Source of the DNA: Kytococcus aerolatus
GTDB taxonomy: Bacteria > Actinomycetota > Actinomycetes > Actinomycetales > Dermatophilaceae
Direction: 5' to 3'
Assembly: GCF_900187395.1 (NCBI RefSeq)
Contig: NZ_FYEZ01000001.1
Coordinates: forward strand, 620,001-684,000
DNA length: 64,000 nucleotides
Shown piece by piece: positions 25,184 to 35,400 of this stretch (its first letter is position 1; each line of letters starts with the position of its first letter). A program made the translations under genes and the position numbers. The notes beneath the pieces are model-generated. The model worked only from the letters and a program-made list of their open reading frames with translations. It had not been told where the DNA came from and made no database searches.

Positions 25184-26156
25184 GCACGGACCCCCGGATC
25201 TCCTCGGCCACGGGCAGCGGACCGCCGTACCAGCGCTCGATGAGCTGCCGGGCGATGGAGATCCGGCCCGGCAGGCCGATCTCGCGGGCCTCCAGCGCCG
25301 CCGTGAGCTCCTCGCGGGAGAACCAGTGCGCCTCGGCGATCTCGTCGTGCTCGAGGTCCTCGACCGCCGGCGCGTCGGGCTGGTCCCCGGTGCGCGCCAT
25401 GAAGGCCACCATGAGGCTGCCGGGGAAGGGCCATGGCTGCGAGCCCACGTAGCGGACCGAGTCCACGCCGACGCTCACCTCCTCCTGCACCTCGCGGGCC
25501 ACGGCGGCCTCCAGCGACTCACCGGGCTCCACGAAACCCGCGAGCACCGACAGCCTCCCCTCCGGCCAGGAGGGTCCCCGGGCCAGCAGCAGCCGGTCCC
25601 GGGAGTCGACCACGGCCATGATCACCGCGGTGTCCGTGCGGGGGAAGTGGTGCCGCCCGTCCGGTGCCCGGCGCACCCAGCCGCTGGCGGTCACCTCGGT
25701 CGGCTCCCCCGTCTCCGGGGAGAACCCGTGCCGGCGGTGCCAGTGCGCCATGCCCGAGGCCGTGACCGCCGCGGCCACGTCGGTGTCGCCGAGCTCCGGA
25801 CCGATCTCCCGCAGGTCCTCCCAGACCACGCCCTCGGGGAGCTCCCAGGCCCCCTCGTCCGGCACCACGAGCGCCACCAGCGGCTGCTCCTCCTCACCGA
25901 GGAAGAGCTCGATGACCCCGGCCGGCAGGTCCGAGCGGTCCGCCGGCAGACCCTCCGGGCACTCCTCCCAGTGGAGCCCGACCGGCCCGTCGGAGGTCAC
26001 GGCCAGCAACCCCTCCAGGGTGACGACCATGCGCCGGTGCGCCCCCTCCCGCGACCAGGCCGGGCCCTTCCCACCAGCCCCCCGCAACCAGGCCCGGCGC
26101 GGCAGGGCCGCCCGTCCGAGGGAGGTGTCCAGCAGTTCTTCAGCGTGGGGGATCAC
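25176..26156 (-). CDS. nudC: NAD(+) diphosphatase (NudC-type Nudix hydrolase)
   Basis: A 326-residue Nudix hydrolase expected to cleave NADH/NAD to NMN and AMP, and in some bacteria to remove NAD caps from RNA. The Nudix box (GFVEPGESLEAAVAREVQEE) occupies residues 207-226. The NudC-specific SQPWPFP follows at 239-245. The zinc-ribbon that normally precedes the catalytic domain is degenerate: GFSPETG and GWVRRAP (about 145-164) stand where the family has CxxC pairs, so zinc is probably not bound. The GTG start at 26156 lies six bases after TAGGGT, suggesting a leaderless mRNA shared with uvrD2. It diverges from the antiporter gene across only 36 bp. Confidence 0.9.
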   Translation of the reverse strand: MIPHAEELLDTSLGRAALPRRAWLRGAGGKGPAWSREGAHRRMVVTLEGLLAVTSDGPVGLHWEECPEGLPADRSDLPAGVIELFLGEEEQPLVALVVPDEGAWELPEGVVWEDLREIGPELGDTDVAAAVTASGMAHWHRRHGFSPETGEPTEVTASGWVRRAPDGRHHFPRTDTAVIMAVVDSRDRLLLARGPSWPEGRLSVLAGFVEPGESLEAAVAREVQEEVSVGVDSVRYVGSQPWPFPGSLMVAFMARTGDQPDAPAVEDLEHDEIAEAHWFSREELTAALEAREIGLPGRISIARQLIERWYGGPLPVAEEIRGSVRG

Positions 26157-26192
26157 CCCACCACCCTAGGCAACCGCGCTTAGAGTTGCGCC
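26157..26192. promoter_or_regulatory. Compact divergent promoter region, two leaderless -10 elements
   Basis: The 36 bp between the divergent nudC and antiporter starts contain TAGGGT on the minus strand (26168-26163) six bases before GTG 26156, and TAGAGT on the plus strand (26181-26186) six bases before ATG 26193. Each promoter's -35 region must overlap the other's -10 or coding sequence, so the two genes probably compete for RNA polymerase. Confidence 0.55.
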
Positions 26193-28127
26193 ATGGATCC
26201 GGCGCCCTATCTCGCCCTGGTGGTCGGCCTCGCCGTCGTGTGCCAGTGGGTCGCATGGCGGGCGAAGGTCCCCGCCCTGCTCGTACTGCTCGTGGCCGGC
26301 TTCACCCTCGGCCGACTGTTCTCCCCCGACGAGATCCTCGGCCGGGAGCTGCTCTTCGCCGGGGTGCAGCTGGCGGTGGGCATCATCCTCTTCGAAGGAG
26401 CCCTGGGCCTGCGCTTCCGGCAGGTGCGGGACCTCGGCGTCCCCATCCTCCGCCTGTGCTCCCGGACGGTGGTCATCACCTGGGTGCTGGTCACCCTGCT
26501 GGCCTGGGGGCTGGGCTTCGACCTGCGCGCCGCCCTCCTCGTGGGCGCCATCCTCACCGTCACCGGACCCACCGTCATCAACCCCATCCTGCGCACCCTG
26601 CGCCCCACCCGACGGGTCTCGCAGCTGCTCCGCTGGGAGGGCATCGTCGTCGACGCGATCGGCGCCATCCTCGGCGTGCTCGTGCTGCAGGTCATCACCT
26701 CCTCGGGGCGCACCGGCCCCCTGCTCGACGCCGTCATCACCCTCCTGCGCGCCGTCGGCATCGCGGTGCTGCTCTCGGTCGTCGTCGGCTGGCTGCTGAC
26801 CTGGATGATGCGCCGGGACCTCCTGCCCGACTACCTCCAGGGCGTCACCTTCCTGGCCGCCGCCCTCGGCACGATGACCCTGAGCAACGCGGTCCAGTCC
26901 GAGTCCGGCCTGCTGACCGTCACCCTGCTGGGCATCCTGCTGGCCAACCAGCCCGGCCTGCACATCCAGCACATCATCGAGTTCTTGGAGCACCTGCAGG
27001 TGCTCTTCGTCGGAGCGCTCTTCGTCATCCTCGCCGGGCGGGTGGAACCTCGCGACCTCGTGGGCGTCGCGGACGTCGCGGGGCTCTTCGTCCTCGGCCT
27101 GCTGGCCATCCGGGCGATCTCCATCGCCGTGGGCCTGGCGGGCACCGAGGTGACCAAGCAGGAGCGGACGCTCATGATGGCGATGGCCCCCCGCGGCATC
27201 ATCGCGGCCTCCATCACCTCGATCTTCGCCCTGGAGTTCACCCACGCCGCCGAGACCGCCTTCGCACGGGGGGACGAGGCCTGGGCTGCGGAGGACTTCG
27301 CCGGGGCCGAGACGCTCTACGCCCGGGCCGGGGACCTCTACAACCTGGCCCAGGAGGTGGACCGCCTGGTGCCGCTGGTCTTCCTCGTGATCGTCTCCAC
27401 GGTGGCCATCTACGGCCTCGGCGTGGGTCGCCTGGCCGAGCGTCTCGGGCTGGCCACCGTGACCCCGCGCGGCGTGCTCTTCGCCGGCTCCGCCCCCTGG
27501 GTGGTCGCCGCCGCCAAGCGCCTCCGCGAGCTCCAGGTGCCCACGCTCATCGTCGCCCGGGAGCGCGGTGACCTGCGGCAGGCCCGCATGTCCGGGCTGC
27601 GCACCGAGACCGCCTCGATCATCAGCGAGTACGCGGTGGAGGACATGGACCTCGCCGGCATCCGATCGCTGGTGTGCGCCACCCGGGACGACAACACCAA
27701 CGCCATCGCCGCCTCCGAGTTCTCCCACGTGCTCGGCCGGTCGAATGTGCACACCCTCAAGCGGCACGACGAGGAGGAGTCGACCGCGCGTCGGGCCACC
27801 GCGGGCCGCCTCAAGGGCAACGTCGCCTTCTCCCCACCCACCGACTACGACACCCTCCTGGCCAACTCGCGCAACCACTGGCGCGTCACGAGCACGGTCC
27901 TCACCGACGCCTACTCGGCCGACGACTTCTGGGTCGAGCACCCCCGCGCCATCGTGCTCTTCGTGCACAGCGAGAGCGGCACGAACGTGGCCTCCGGGGC
28001 CCGACAGGGCGGCGAGACCGGGGACGTCTTCGTCGCGATGATCCCGGACGCCGAGACCGAGGAGGCCGAGGCCGCGGAGCGTCGCCGCACCGAGGCCGGA
28101 CACCGTGAGACAGTAGGGCCCCGCTGA
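26193..28127 (+). CDS. Cation:proton antiporter (CPA-type) with C-terminal RCK/TrkA-like domain
   Basis: A 644-residue membrane protein. Residues 1 to ~420 form an Na+/H+ exchanger-type domain of about 12 helices (ILFEGALGL, AILTVTGPTVINPILR, APRGIIAASITSIFALEF). A ~45-residue soluble insert (ARGDEAWAAEDFAGAETLYARA) breaks the last helices. The C-terminal ~200 residues resemble a TrkA-N/RCK regulatory domain (GVLFAGSAPWVVAAAKRLRE through LVCATRDDNTNAIAASEFS), though its GxGxxG loop is degenerate. The family exchanges Na+ or K+ for H+ and is gated by nucleotides or ions bound to the RCK part; the ion here is not determinable. The start lies six bases after TAGAGT. A short acidic tail ends the protein. 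Confidence 0.85.
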   Translation: MDPAPYLALVVGLAVVCQWVAWRAKVPALLVLLVAGFTLGRLFSPDEILGRELLFAGVQLAVGIILFEGALGLRFRQVRDLGVPILRLCSRTVVITWVLVTLLAWGLGFDLRAALLVGAILTVTGPTVINPILRTLRPTRRVSQLLRWEGIVVDAIGAILGVLVLQVITSSGRTGPLLDAVITLLRAVGIAVLLSVVVGWLLTWMMRRDLLPDYLQGVTFLAAALGTMTLSNAVQSESGLLTVTLLGILLANQPGLHIQHIIEFLEHLQVLFVGALFVILAGRVEPRDLVGVADVAGLFVLGLLAIRAISIAVGLAGTEVTKQERTLMMAMAPRGIIAASITSIFALEFTHAAETAFARGDEAWAAEDFAGAETLYARAGDLYNLAQEVDRLVPLVFLVIVSTVAIYGLGVGRLAERLGLATVTPRGVLFAGSAPWVVAAAKRLRELQVPTLIVARERGDLRQARMSGLRTETASIISEYAVEDMDLAGIRSLVCATRDDNTNAIAASEFSHVLGRSNVHTLKRHDEEESTARRATAGRLKGNVAFSPPTDYDTLLANSRNHWRVTSTVLTDAYSADDFWVEHPRAIVLFVHSESGTNVASGARQGGETGDVFVAMIPDAETEEAEAAERRRTEAGHRETVGPR

Positions 28128-28194
28128 CCGCCGCCCCGTGGCCCCACGGAGGTCGGGCAGCGCCTGGAGCGCCACCCCGAGGAGTGTGTGAGAG

Positions 28195-29109
28195 ATGCAG
28201 TCGGTGAACCCCACCTGGGCACGCATGGCCGCCTGGGCAGTGGTCGCGCGACCGTCCCTCCACCCCCGCTCGGTGGCCTGGCTCGCACCGGGGGTGGCGG
28301 ACCGGGTACGCATCGCCCGGCTCGAGGACACCGCGGGGGCCCGCTGGGCGGTGCGCCTCACCGACCGGGACCCGACCCCCGGGGACCGCTTCGCTGCCGC
28401 GCTGCCCTCGGACGTCCCCGGGGCCCCACCGGTGGCCCGGGGCGCGGTCACCCTGGCCGACGGCCGCGTGGTCACCGTGACCCGGTGGGCGCCCGGGCGG
28501 CCGCTGCGCTGGGTGACGGTGCGCCCCGGCGACCCGGTGGTGGCCCAGTTCGGCGAGCTCCTGGCCACCGTCCACGGAGCCGACGCCGCCGAGCTGGTGA
28601 CCGGTCCGGTCCCCGGCGCCGAGGAGCTCCGGAGCCAGCGCCTGGAGCAGCTCGACGCCGCGGCCGGGACCGGCCTCGTCCCGTCCCGCCTGCTGGCCCG
28701 GTGGGAGGCGATGCTGGAGGACGAGGACCTGTGGTGCGCGGAGCCGACGCTGGTCCACGGGGCGCTGCAGGGTGATCACGTGCTGGTCTCCGACGCCCAC
28801 GCGCTCTCCGCCGTCTTCGGCTGGGGCAGCGTGCGCGTGGGCGACCCGGCGGAGGACTTCGCGCACCTGGCGGGTGCGGCCACGCCCGACGTCCTGGCCG
28901 GGGTGCGCTCCAGCTACGAGGAATCCCTGGGACGGCCGGACGAGCGTCTGCTGGAGCGGGCCCAGGCCCTCCTGGAGCTGCAGGAGATGACTGCCCTGGT
29001 GGAGGCCGACGCCGCCGGTGACCGGGAGGGGCTGCGCGAGGCACGGGCTGCCCTGGCACACCGTGACCGGATGCTGGCCGAGGCCGAGGAGCTCGACACC
29101 TGGGAGTGA
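28195..29109 (+). CDS. Phosphotransferase (APH-like) family protein, probably catalytically degenerate
   Basis: A 304-residue protein with the layout of aminoglycoside/macrolide phosphotransferase-like kinases. The C-terminal-lobe block LVHGALQGDHVLVSD (187-200) corresponds to the Brenner motif HGDxxxxN. The block SAVFGWGSVRVGDPAEDFAHL (205-225) corresponds to the (I)DWxxAxxGDPxxDLA motif. The catalytic Asp after HG is Ala (190), and the metal-binding Asp before WG is Gly (209), so kinase activity is doubtful. It is convergent with adnB; the two stops are separated by only seven bases. A similar protein commonly accompanies adnAB in this group of bacteria (from memory). There is no clear ribosome site; the start is chosen at the first ATG of the conserved N-terminus. 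Confidence 0.7.
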   Translation: MQSVNPTWARMAAWAVVARPSLHPRSVAWLAPGVADRVRIARLEDTAGARWAVRLTDRDPTPGDRFAAALPSDVPGAPPVARGAVTLADGRVVTVTRWAPGRPLRWVTVRPGDPVVAQFGELLATVHGADAAELVTGPVPGAEELRSQRLEQLDAAAGTGLVPSRLLARWEAMLEDEDLWCAEPTLVHGALQGDHVLVSDAHALSAVFGWGSVRVGDPAEDFAHLAGAATPDVLAGVRSSYEESLGRPDERLLERAQALLELQEMTALVEADAAGDREGLREARAALAHRDRMLAEAEELDTWE

Positions 29110-29116
29110 GCTCCCC

Positions 29117-32100
29117 TCAGCCGTGCATCACCCGCTCGACCAGCTGCTCCAGGGCCTCGCCGGTGGGGAGCTCCGGCCGGAGGGTTCGCCCGTCCGCCGC
29201 GTGGTAGAACGCACCGCCGACCCGGTCCCGGTCGACCCCCTGCCAGCGGGCGAAGGCCTCGACGTAGCAGGCCAGCTGGACCGCCGCCGCCCGTGCCGCC
29301 GCCCCGGTGGGAGCCCGGGAGGTCTTCCAGTCCACGACCACCCACTCCAGCCCGCGGGCGCGTTCGGCCGCGTCGGCCGGGAAGACAGCATCGGCCCGCC
29401 CCCGGATCGTGAGCCCCGCGACGGTGGTCTGCAGCGGCAGCTCCACGAAGGCCGGCACCCGGTCGGCCCAGGAGCTCGCGAGGAAGGTCTGCTGCAGGTG
29501 GGCCAGGTCGAACGCGTCGTCCTCCACGACCTCCCCGAGCTCGCCGACCGGCAGCTCCCCCTCGGCCCGGGCCCACCGGTCGTCGTCGAGCTCGTCGAAG
29601 AGACGCTGGCCGGCCCAGCGGTCCTCCAACCAGGCGTGGAAGGCCGTCCCCCGGCGGGCAGAGGTGGCCGGGGGCGTCGGGACGGGACGACGCAGCGCCC
29701 GGAGGAAGCCGGGGTCACGGGCCAGGGCCACCAGCGAGCTCGTGGCCAGGTGTCGCAGGTCGAGCCCCGCGGCCTCCTCCACGTGGTCCCGCTCGGCGAG
29801 GAGCAGCCGGGTGTCCTGCCGGAAGCGCCGCAGCTCCTGCTGAGCGGCCTCGTCGACCCCCGCCCAGCCGGTCTCCTGGCCGGGTGGGGTCGCCAGGGCG
29901 GTGGCCATCTCAGCGGTGGCCGCCGCCACTGCGCGGGCGAGCCCGTCCTCCTCCACCGGCCGTGGCCAGCGGACCTGGACGGGCACGGCGAGCACGGGGT
30001 TCTCCGGAGCAGGGTCCACCGGGGGCATGGGTTCCCACCGGCCGCGCTCCACCAGGTCGAGGCACTCGGTGAGGAAGTCGCTCGTGGGCGTCGGACGGCT
30101 GCCGGTGCCCCAGGTGCTCGCGGCCAGCAGCACCCGTGACCTGGCGCGGGTGACCGCCACGTAGGCCAGCCGCCGCTCCTCCTGCACGCCGCGGGTCCCG
30201 ACGGCACGCCGGAAGCCGGCCTGCACCTCCTTGAGGTCGGTGTGGGTCGGGTCCGCGGGCAGGCGCCATCCGGGCAGGGCGGCGACGTCCCCCCGCAGCG
30301 CATAGGGCAGCTCCCCGCTGGTGGGTCCCCACCACCCGGAGTCGGTCGCCTCGCCGCCCACCCACTCCCCGTCCTGCGGGCGCGGCGTCCCGGTGCCCGA
30401 GGGGAAGGTGCCGGCCACCCAGCCCGGCAGCGCCACGGCGTCCCACTCCAGCCCCTTGGAGGCGTGGACGGTCATGATCTGCACGGCGTCCGGGTCCACC
30501 TCCACCGCCCCGGGCTCCAGGGCGCCGTCCTGCTGCTCGGCGGTGTCGAACCAGCGCAGCAGACCCGCGAGGCTCGCTCGTTCGCTCGTCTCGGCATAGG
30601 TCGCGACGTGGTGGTGGAGCGCCTCCAGGTGGGCCCGGGCGTGGGCCGGGTCGCTGTCGGGGCGGGCCGCCAGCTCCGCGTGCACCCCCAGGGCCTCCTC
30701 GGCCAGCACAGCGAGCTCGTCCACCGGCAGGTGGGCGCCGGCCCGGCACCGGTCGACGGCCTCGGCGAGCCGTGCCAGCCGGCGCCGCGCGGTGTCGGTG
30801 AGCCGGACCCCGTCCAGCCCCGTCCAACCGTCCGGCGGGGGTGTGCAGACCGCGTCGAGCAGGGTGACCTCCATCGCGCGGGCGTCCTGCCGACCGGCCG
30901 GTCCGTCCGCGGCGCGGGGCACCGACCACCTCCGGCCCAGCTCCCGGCGCCACGTGTCCAGGGCCACGAGATCCGCCGCCCCGAGGCGCACCGCGGGTCC
31001 GGTGAGGAGCCGCATCAGCCGGTCCCCGCGGGCGGGGTCGGCCACCACCGTGAGCAGGGCCCTCACGTCGGCCACCTCCGGCAGCTGGAGCAGACCCCCG
31101 AGGCCGACCACCTCGTGGGGGATCCCGGCCTCCTCCAGCGCGGACACCATCCGCGGGAACTGGGCCCGCTTGCGGCAGAGCACCGCCGCACTCGTGCGGC
31201 CGGGGGACCAGTGCCGCCGCAGCCAGGCGGCCACCGCCGCCGCCTCCTCGTCGAGGGTGCCGAGGCGCGCCGCCTCGACACCCGCGTCCGAGCCCTCCCC
31301 CGGACGTGGCCGGAGCACCGGCAGGTCCAGGGTCGACCCCTCCCGCAGGGGCTCGGCGATCCGGTTGGCCACCGCGAGCACCCCGGCGGCGTTGCGCCAG
31401 CTCGTCGAGAGGCTGCGCTGCACCGCGCCGAAGGACTCCACGAAGGACTCCATCGTCCGGGCCGAGGCACCCCGGAAGCCGTAGATCGCCTGGTGCGGGT
31501 CCCCCACCGCCGTGACGCTCAGCGCGGGGTGGCCGGCGAAGACCGAACGGACCACGGAGAGCTGCGCCTCGGTGGTGTCCTGGAACTCGTCGAGCAGCAC
31601 CGCCCGGCTGCGGGCCCGCTCCACCCGGCCCACGACCGCGTGCTCCCGCGCCAACCGGGCCGAGAGCCGGGTCTGGTCGGAGAAGTCGAGCACACCCTGC
31701 TCGGCCTTGGTGCGGGCCCAGTCCACGGCGAGCGGCACCAGGGCGCGCCGGGCCGCGAGCACCGCCCGGGCCCTGGTCACCTCGGCGTACTCGGACCCGT
31801 CCTTCTTCCCGGCCACCGTACCGAGCGCGGCCTCCACCCGGTCCAGCTCGGCGAGGACCTGCTCCCCCTCCACGAGGTGGTCGCCCATCTGCCCCGAGAG
31901 CGTGAGCACCCCCTCCACGACGGTCTCCAGCGAGCCCACCTCGGCTGGCAGGTCGTCCGGCCACCGGGTGACCAGGTCGGTCACCCCCTGCCAGGACTCG
32001 ACCGCCGAGAGCACCCGGGCGCCCGGTTCCACCCCGAGCCGGAGCCCGTGCTCGGCGACGATCCCACCGCTCCAGGCGTTGTAGGTGGAGACCACCGGGG

Positions 32101-32404
32101 CCTCGAGGGCCTCGTCCGGGAGGATCCCGGCGGCCTGCAGGGTGGCCAGCCGGGCACCCAGTCGCTCGGAGAGCTCCGCGGCGGCCTTGCGGGTGAAGGT
32201 CAGCCCGAGCACCTGCTCGGGGCGCACCAGCTCGTTGGCGACCAGCCAGACGACCCGGGCGGCCATCGTCTCGGTCTTGCCCGAGCCGGCGCCGGCCACC
32301 ACGAGCTGGGCCGGGTCGGTGCACTCGATGACGGCGGCCTGCTCTGGGGTCGGTGGGTGCTGGCCCAGCACCCGGGCCAGGTCGGCGGCGCTGTGGCGGA
32401 TCAT
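29117..32404 (-). CDS. adnB: AdnB-type ATP-dependent DNA helicase/nuclease subunit
   Basis: A 1095-residue UvrD-like helicase fused to a RecB-type nuclease, the lead motor of the actinobacterial AdnAB double-strand-break resection machine. Helicase motifs: Walker A GAGSGKT near 42, LLDEFQDT, GDPHQAIYGFRGA, a TSWRN motif IV, MTVHASKGLEWDAV and RRLAYVAVTRARS. The C-terminal PD-(D/E)XK nuclease contains the motif II/III pair VVVDWKTSRAP and QLACYVEAF. No iron-sulfur cysteine set is visible in this subunit. The ATG at 32404 overlaps the adnA stop (ATGA), so the subunits are made in sequence from one mRNA. The frame is open far upstream into adnA territory, but that part is an antisense-quality shadow. 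Confidence 0.93.
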   Translation of the reverse strand: MIRHSAADLARVLGQHPPTPEQAAVIECTDPAQLVVAGAGSGKTETMAARVVWLVANELVRPEQVLGLTFTRKAAAELSERLGARLATLQAAGILPDEALEAPVVSTYNAWSGGIVAEHGLRLGVEPGARVLSAVESWQGVTDLVTRWPDDLPAEVGSLETVVEGVLTLSGQMGDHLVEGEQVLAELDRVEAALGTVAGKKDGSEYAEVTRARAVLAARRALVPLAVDWARTKAEQGVLDFSDQTRLSARLAREHAVVGRVERARSRAVLLDEFQDTTEAQLSVVRSVFAGHPALSVTAVGDPHQAIYGFRGASARTMESFVESFGAVQRSLSTSWRNAAGVLAVANRIAEPLREGSTLDLPVLRPRPGEGSDAGVEAARLGTLDEEAAAVAAWLRRHWSPGRTSAAVLCRKRAQFPRMVSALEEAGIPHEVVGLGGLLQLPEVADVRALLTVVADPARGDRLMRLLTGPAVRLGAADLVALDTWRRELGRRWSVPRAADGPAGRQDARAMEVTLLDAVCTPPPDGWTGLDGVRLTDTARRRLARLAEAVDRCRAGAHLPVDELAVLAEEALGVHAELAARPDSDPAHARAHLEALHHHVATYAETSERASLAGLLRWFDTAEQQDGALEPGAVEVDPDAVQIMTVHASKGLEWDAVALPGWVAGTFPSGTGTPRPQDGEWVGGEATDSGWWGPTSGELPYALRGDVAALPGWRLPADPTHTDLKEVQAGFRRAVGTRGVQEERRLAYVAVTRARSRVLLAASTWGTGSRPTPTSDFLTECLDLVERGRWEPMPPVDPAPENPVLAVPVQVRWPRPVEEDGLARAVAAATAEMATALATPPGQETGWAGVDEAAQQELRRFRQDTRLLLAERDHVEEAAGLDLRHLATSSLVALARDPGFLRALRRPVPTPPATSARRGTAFHAWLEDRWAGQRLFDELDDDRWARAEGELPVGELGEVVEDDAFDLAHLQQTFLASSWADRVPAFVELPLQTTVAGLTIRGRADAVFPADAAERARGLEWVVVDWKTSRAPTGAAARAAAVQLACYVEAFARWQGVDRDRVGGAFYHAADGRTLRPELPTGEALEQLVERVMHG

Positions 32405-35400
32405 GCGACCTGTCCTCCTTCGGGCTGCGCGGGACAGCTGGTCCGCACCGGGCAGTGCCGACAGGCGTCCCCGACGGTGGCGAGGTGGGTGGCCGCGAGC
32501 ATCTCCCGACCGGTCTCCTGCAGCCGGGCGGCGTGGTCGACCTCCCCGGCGGCCAGCGCGGCCTGGCGACGGTCGATGGTCCGGATGGTCTGCCCCTCGG
32601 CGAGCTGGACGAGGGAGGCGCCCCCGGAGACCGCCGCGGTCCCGGCGTCCGGGGCGACCACCTGCAGGCCCCCTGCCTCCACGGCCACCTGGTAGGCCCC
32701 CAGCTGGGGGTTCTCCGGGAGCTCCTTCGGGGACCCGACCTGCCCGGACTTCAGGTCGGCGACGTGCAGCGCCCCGGAGTCGGGGTGCCGCTCCACCCGG
32801 TCCACCCGGCCCACGAGACGCACTCCCCCGACGGTGACGTCGAGCGGCACCTCGGTGGCCACCAGCTCCCGCCCGCACTCGTGCCGATAGGTGTCGTAGC
32901 GCCGCAGCCACTCGCTGAGCCGCTCCCGGTCCCGCCGGGACCACCACACCTCCGGCGAGCCGAACTCCTCCCACTGGGCGTCGACGGCGGCCTCCAGCTC
33001 CCGCACCGGCGCCTCGGGGTGGTCGGCCAGCACGTCGTGGACGAGGATCCCCAGCTCCTGCTGCGGTCCTGCCGGGGACTGCCCGCCGTGGGCGGTGAGG
33101 AAGCCCTTGAGCGCACAGTCCTGCCAGGTGCCCAGGGCCGAGGGGCGGGCCACGGCCAGGGTTCCCTCGGGCCACGGCGGCGCCGCGGAGCTGGGACGCC
33201 GACCGAGCCACCAGCGGTCCGGGTCCGCCGCCCCCACCCCGGCCCGGGCCAGGGTCACGAGCTCCCCGGCCCACGCGGCCCGCCGGCTGGCGTCGACCTG
33301 CTCGATCCCCCGCTCCTGCCGGGCACCGTCCGTGGGGCCCTCCGTGCCCGTCGGCCGGGCCCGCGGACCGGGCGCCCCGGCGGCCAGGAGCAGCTCGCGT
33401 CGGGCGCGGGCGACCTGGGTGGGGAGGTCCAGGGGTGGCACCCAGGCACTCACCGGGCGGGTCTCCACCCCGGGCGGCAGGGGGTCGACGAGGTCGAGGA
33501 AGGGCGAGGGCTGCTCCTCGGCGTCCCGCACGGCCGTGACCACCAGCCGCCTCGTGGCCCGGGTGCAGGCCACGAGGAACTGCCGGGTCTCGTCGTGCCG
33601 CACCGCGGCGATCTGGTCGGAGAGCTCCCCGTGCCGTCCCTCCACGAGATCCACCAGGCGCCCTGCTCCCAAGAGAGAGCCTCGAAGTCGCAGGTCGGGC
33701 CACGCACCGGCCTGCACACCCGCCACGAGGACCACCTCCCACTGGCCACCGGCCGCGGTCTGCGGGGTGAGCATCTGCACCGCGTCCCGGCGCGCCCCCA
33801 GGACGAGCGAGTCGCGGGCGACGCCGGAGGAGCTCACGGTCTCGACGAAGACCTCGGGACCGGCCCCGGGCCGCCGCTCGGTGAACTGCTCCGCGAGCGC
33901 GAAGAGACTCATGACGGCGTCGAGATCGCTGTCCGCGCGCCGCCCGGCCACGCCACCCTCCAGGGCCGTCCGCTGCCACCGGTCGGCCACTCCCAGCCCG
34001 TCCCAGACCGCCCAGAGGACCTCCTCGGCGGTGACGCCCGGCCCCCCTGCGCGCCCGTCCCCGGACCGCCCCCCGGTGCGCCGGGCAGCCTCCACCCCGC
34101 GAGTCAGGGCGGTGGCCAGCCGTCGCAACGGTCCGAGCTCGGCACCACGGCCCTCCCACACCTCGGGGGGCTCGGTGAGGGCGGCCACGAGCAACTCGCC
34201 GCTGGTCACCGGTGCCGCCCCCTCCTGCTCCCCCACGCCGGCCAGCAGCAGCCGGCGGAGGCGACGCACCCCGGCGGCGTCCAAGCCCCCCAGGGGCGAG
34301 CCGAGCCAGGCCAGGGCGCGCTCCTCGTCCACGCTCAGGTCACCGGTCCGGGCGGCGTGGACGGCGGCCTCCAGCAGGTCGATCAGCACGCTGACCACCG
34401 GGTGCCCGGTGAGCGGCTGCCCCCCACCGGTCACCTGCACCGGCACCCCGGCCCGTTCCAGGGCCCGCCGGACGCGGCCGCTCTGCGCCCGTCCCCGGAC
34501 CACCACCGCCATGCGCCCCCAGGGCACCTCACCGAGCACGTGCTCCCGCCGCAGCTCAGTGGCGATCCGCACCGCCTCCACGTGGGGCGAGGGCAGCACG
34601 AGCGCCTCGGCGCCGCCCCGCCTGGCGGCCGGCGCGGGCGTGCGGTGCGCCACCGTCGCGGCCCCCACCCGGCCGGTGATCCGCTCGGCCACCGCTGCGA
34701 GCCCCGGCCCGAGCCGGTGCCCCTGCTCGAGCACCTCGACCGAGGCCCCCTGCGACCGGGCCCAGTCCACGAAGAGCTCCGGGCGGGCACCGCGGAAGCC
34801 CTGCGTGGCCGCGTCCGGATCCCCCAGCAGCACCGCGCGACCGCTCACACCGGCGAGGGCGGCGGTGAGCAACCGGTGTGTGCCCACCGTGAGCTCCTGC
34901 GCGTCGTCGACCACGACGAGCCGCAGCGGTCCCAGCACCTGCGTCGCCAGGTCGTCCTCCACGAGCAGCAGGTCCGCCGCCGCGGCCACCACCCACGCGG
35001 CGTCCACCGCAGCGGGGGCCGCCAGCGCCGTCACCCGTTCGAACTCGGTCATCAGGCTCGCCGCAGCGCGCCACAGCCCCGGTGTCCCGTGCTCCCCCTG
35101 GTGGTCGTCCAGGGCCGCCAGCTCCGAGGCCGTCACACCGTGCTCGACGGCCCGGGCGAAGAGATCCCGCAGCTCGTCCCGGAAGCCCTGCGTGCCCAGT
35201 GCCGGCACGACCTCCTCCGGCCACGGGTGACCGGCCCCCGTGGAGGACTGCAGCAGCTCGGCGAGCACCGCGTCCTGGTCGGCCCCCGAGAGCAGGGTGG
35301 GCGCCGGAAGCCCCTCCCGCCGGGCCCGCTGGGCGAGCACCGCGAACCCGAAGGCCTGGTGGGAGTGCACGGGCATCCCCGTGGCGGCCACCCCGAGCTC

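Noticed and set aside
26166-28568. A long open frame antisense to the antiporter gene
   Set aside because: It reads as His/Gly/Arg-rich repetitive sequence, the usual antisense shadow of a GC-biased gene. The plus-strand protein has full family motifs.
32405-34159. Upstream extension of the adnB frame
   Set aside because: The extension lies within adnA, is Gly/Arg/Ala-rich without motifs, and the ATGA overlap at 32404 gives a normal start.
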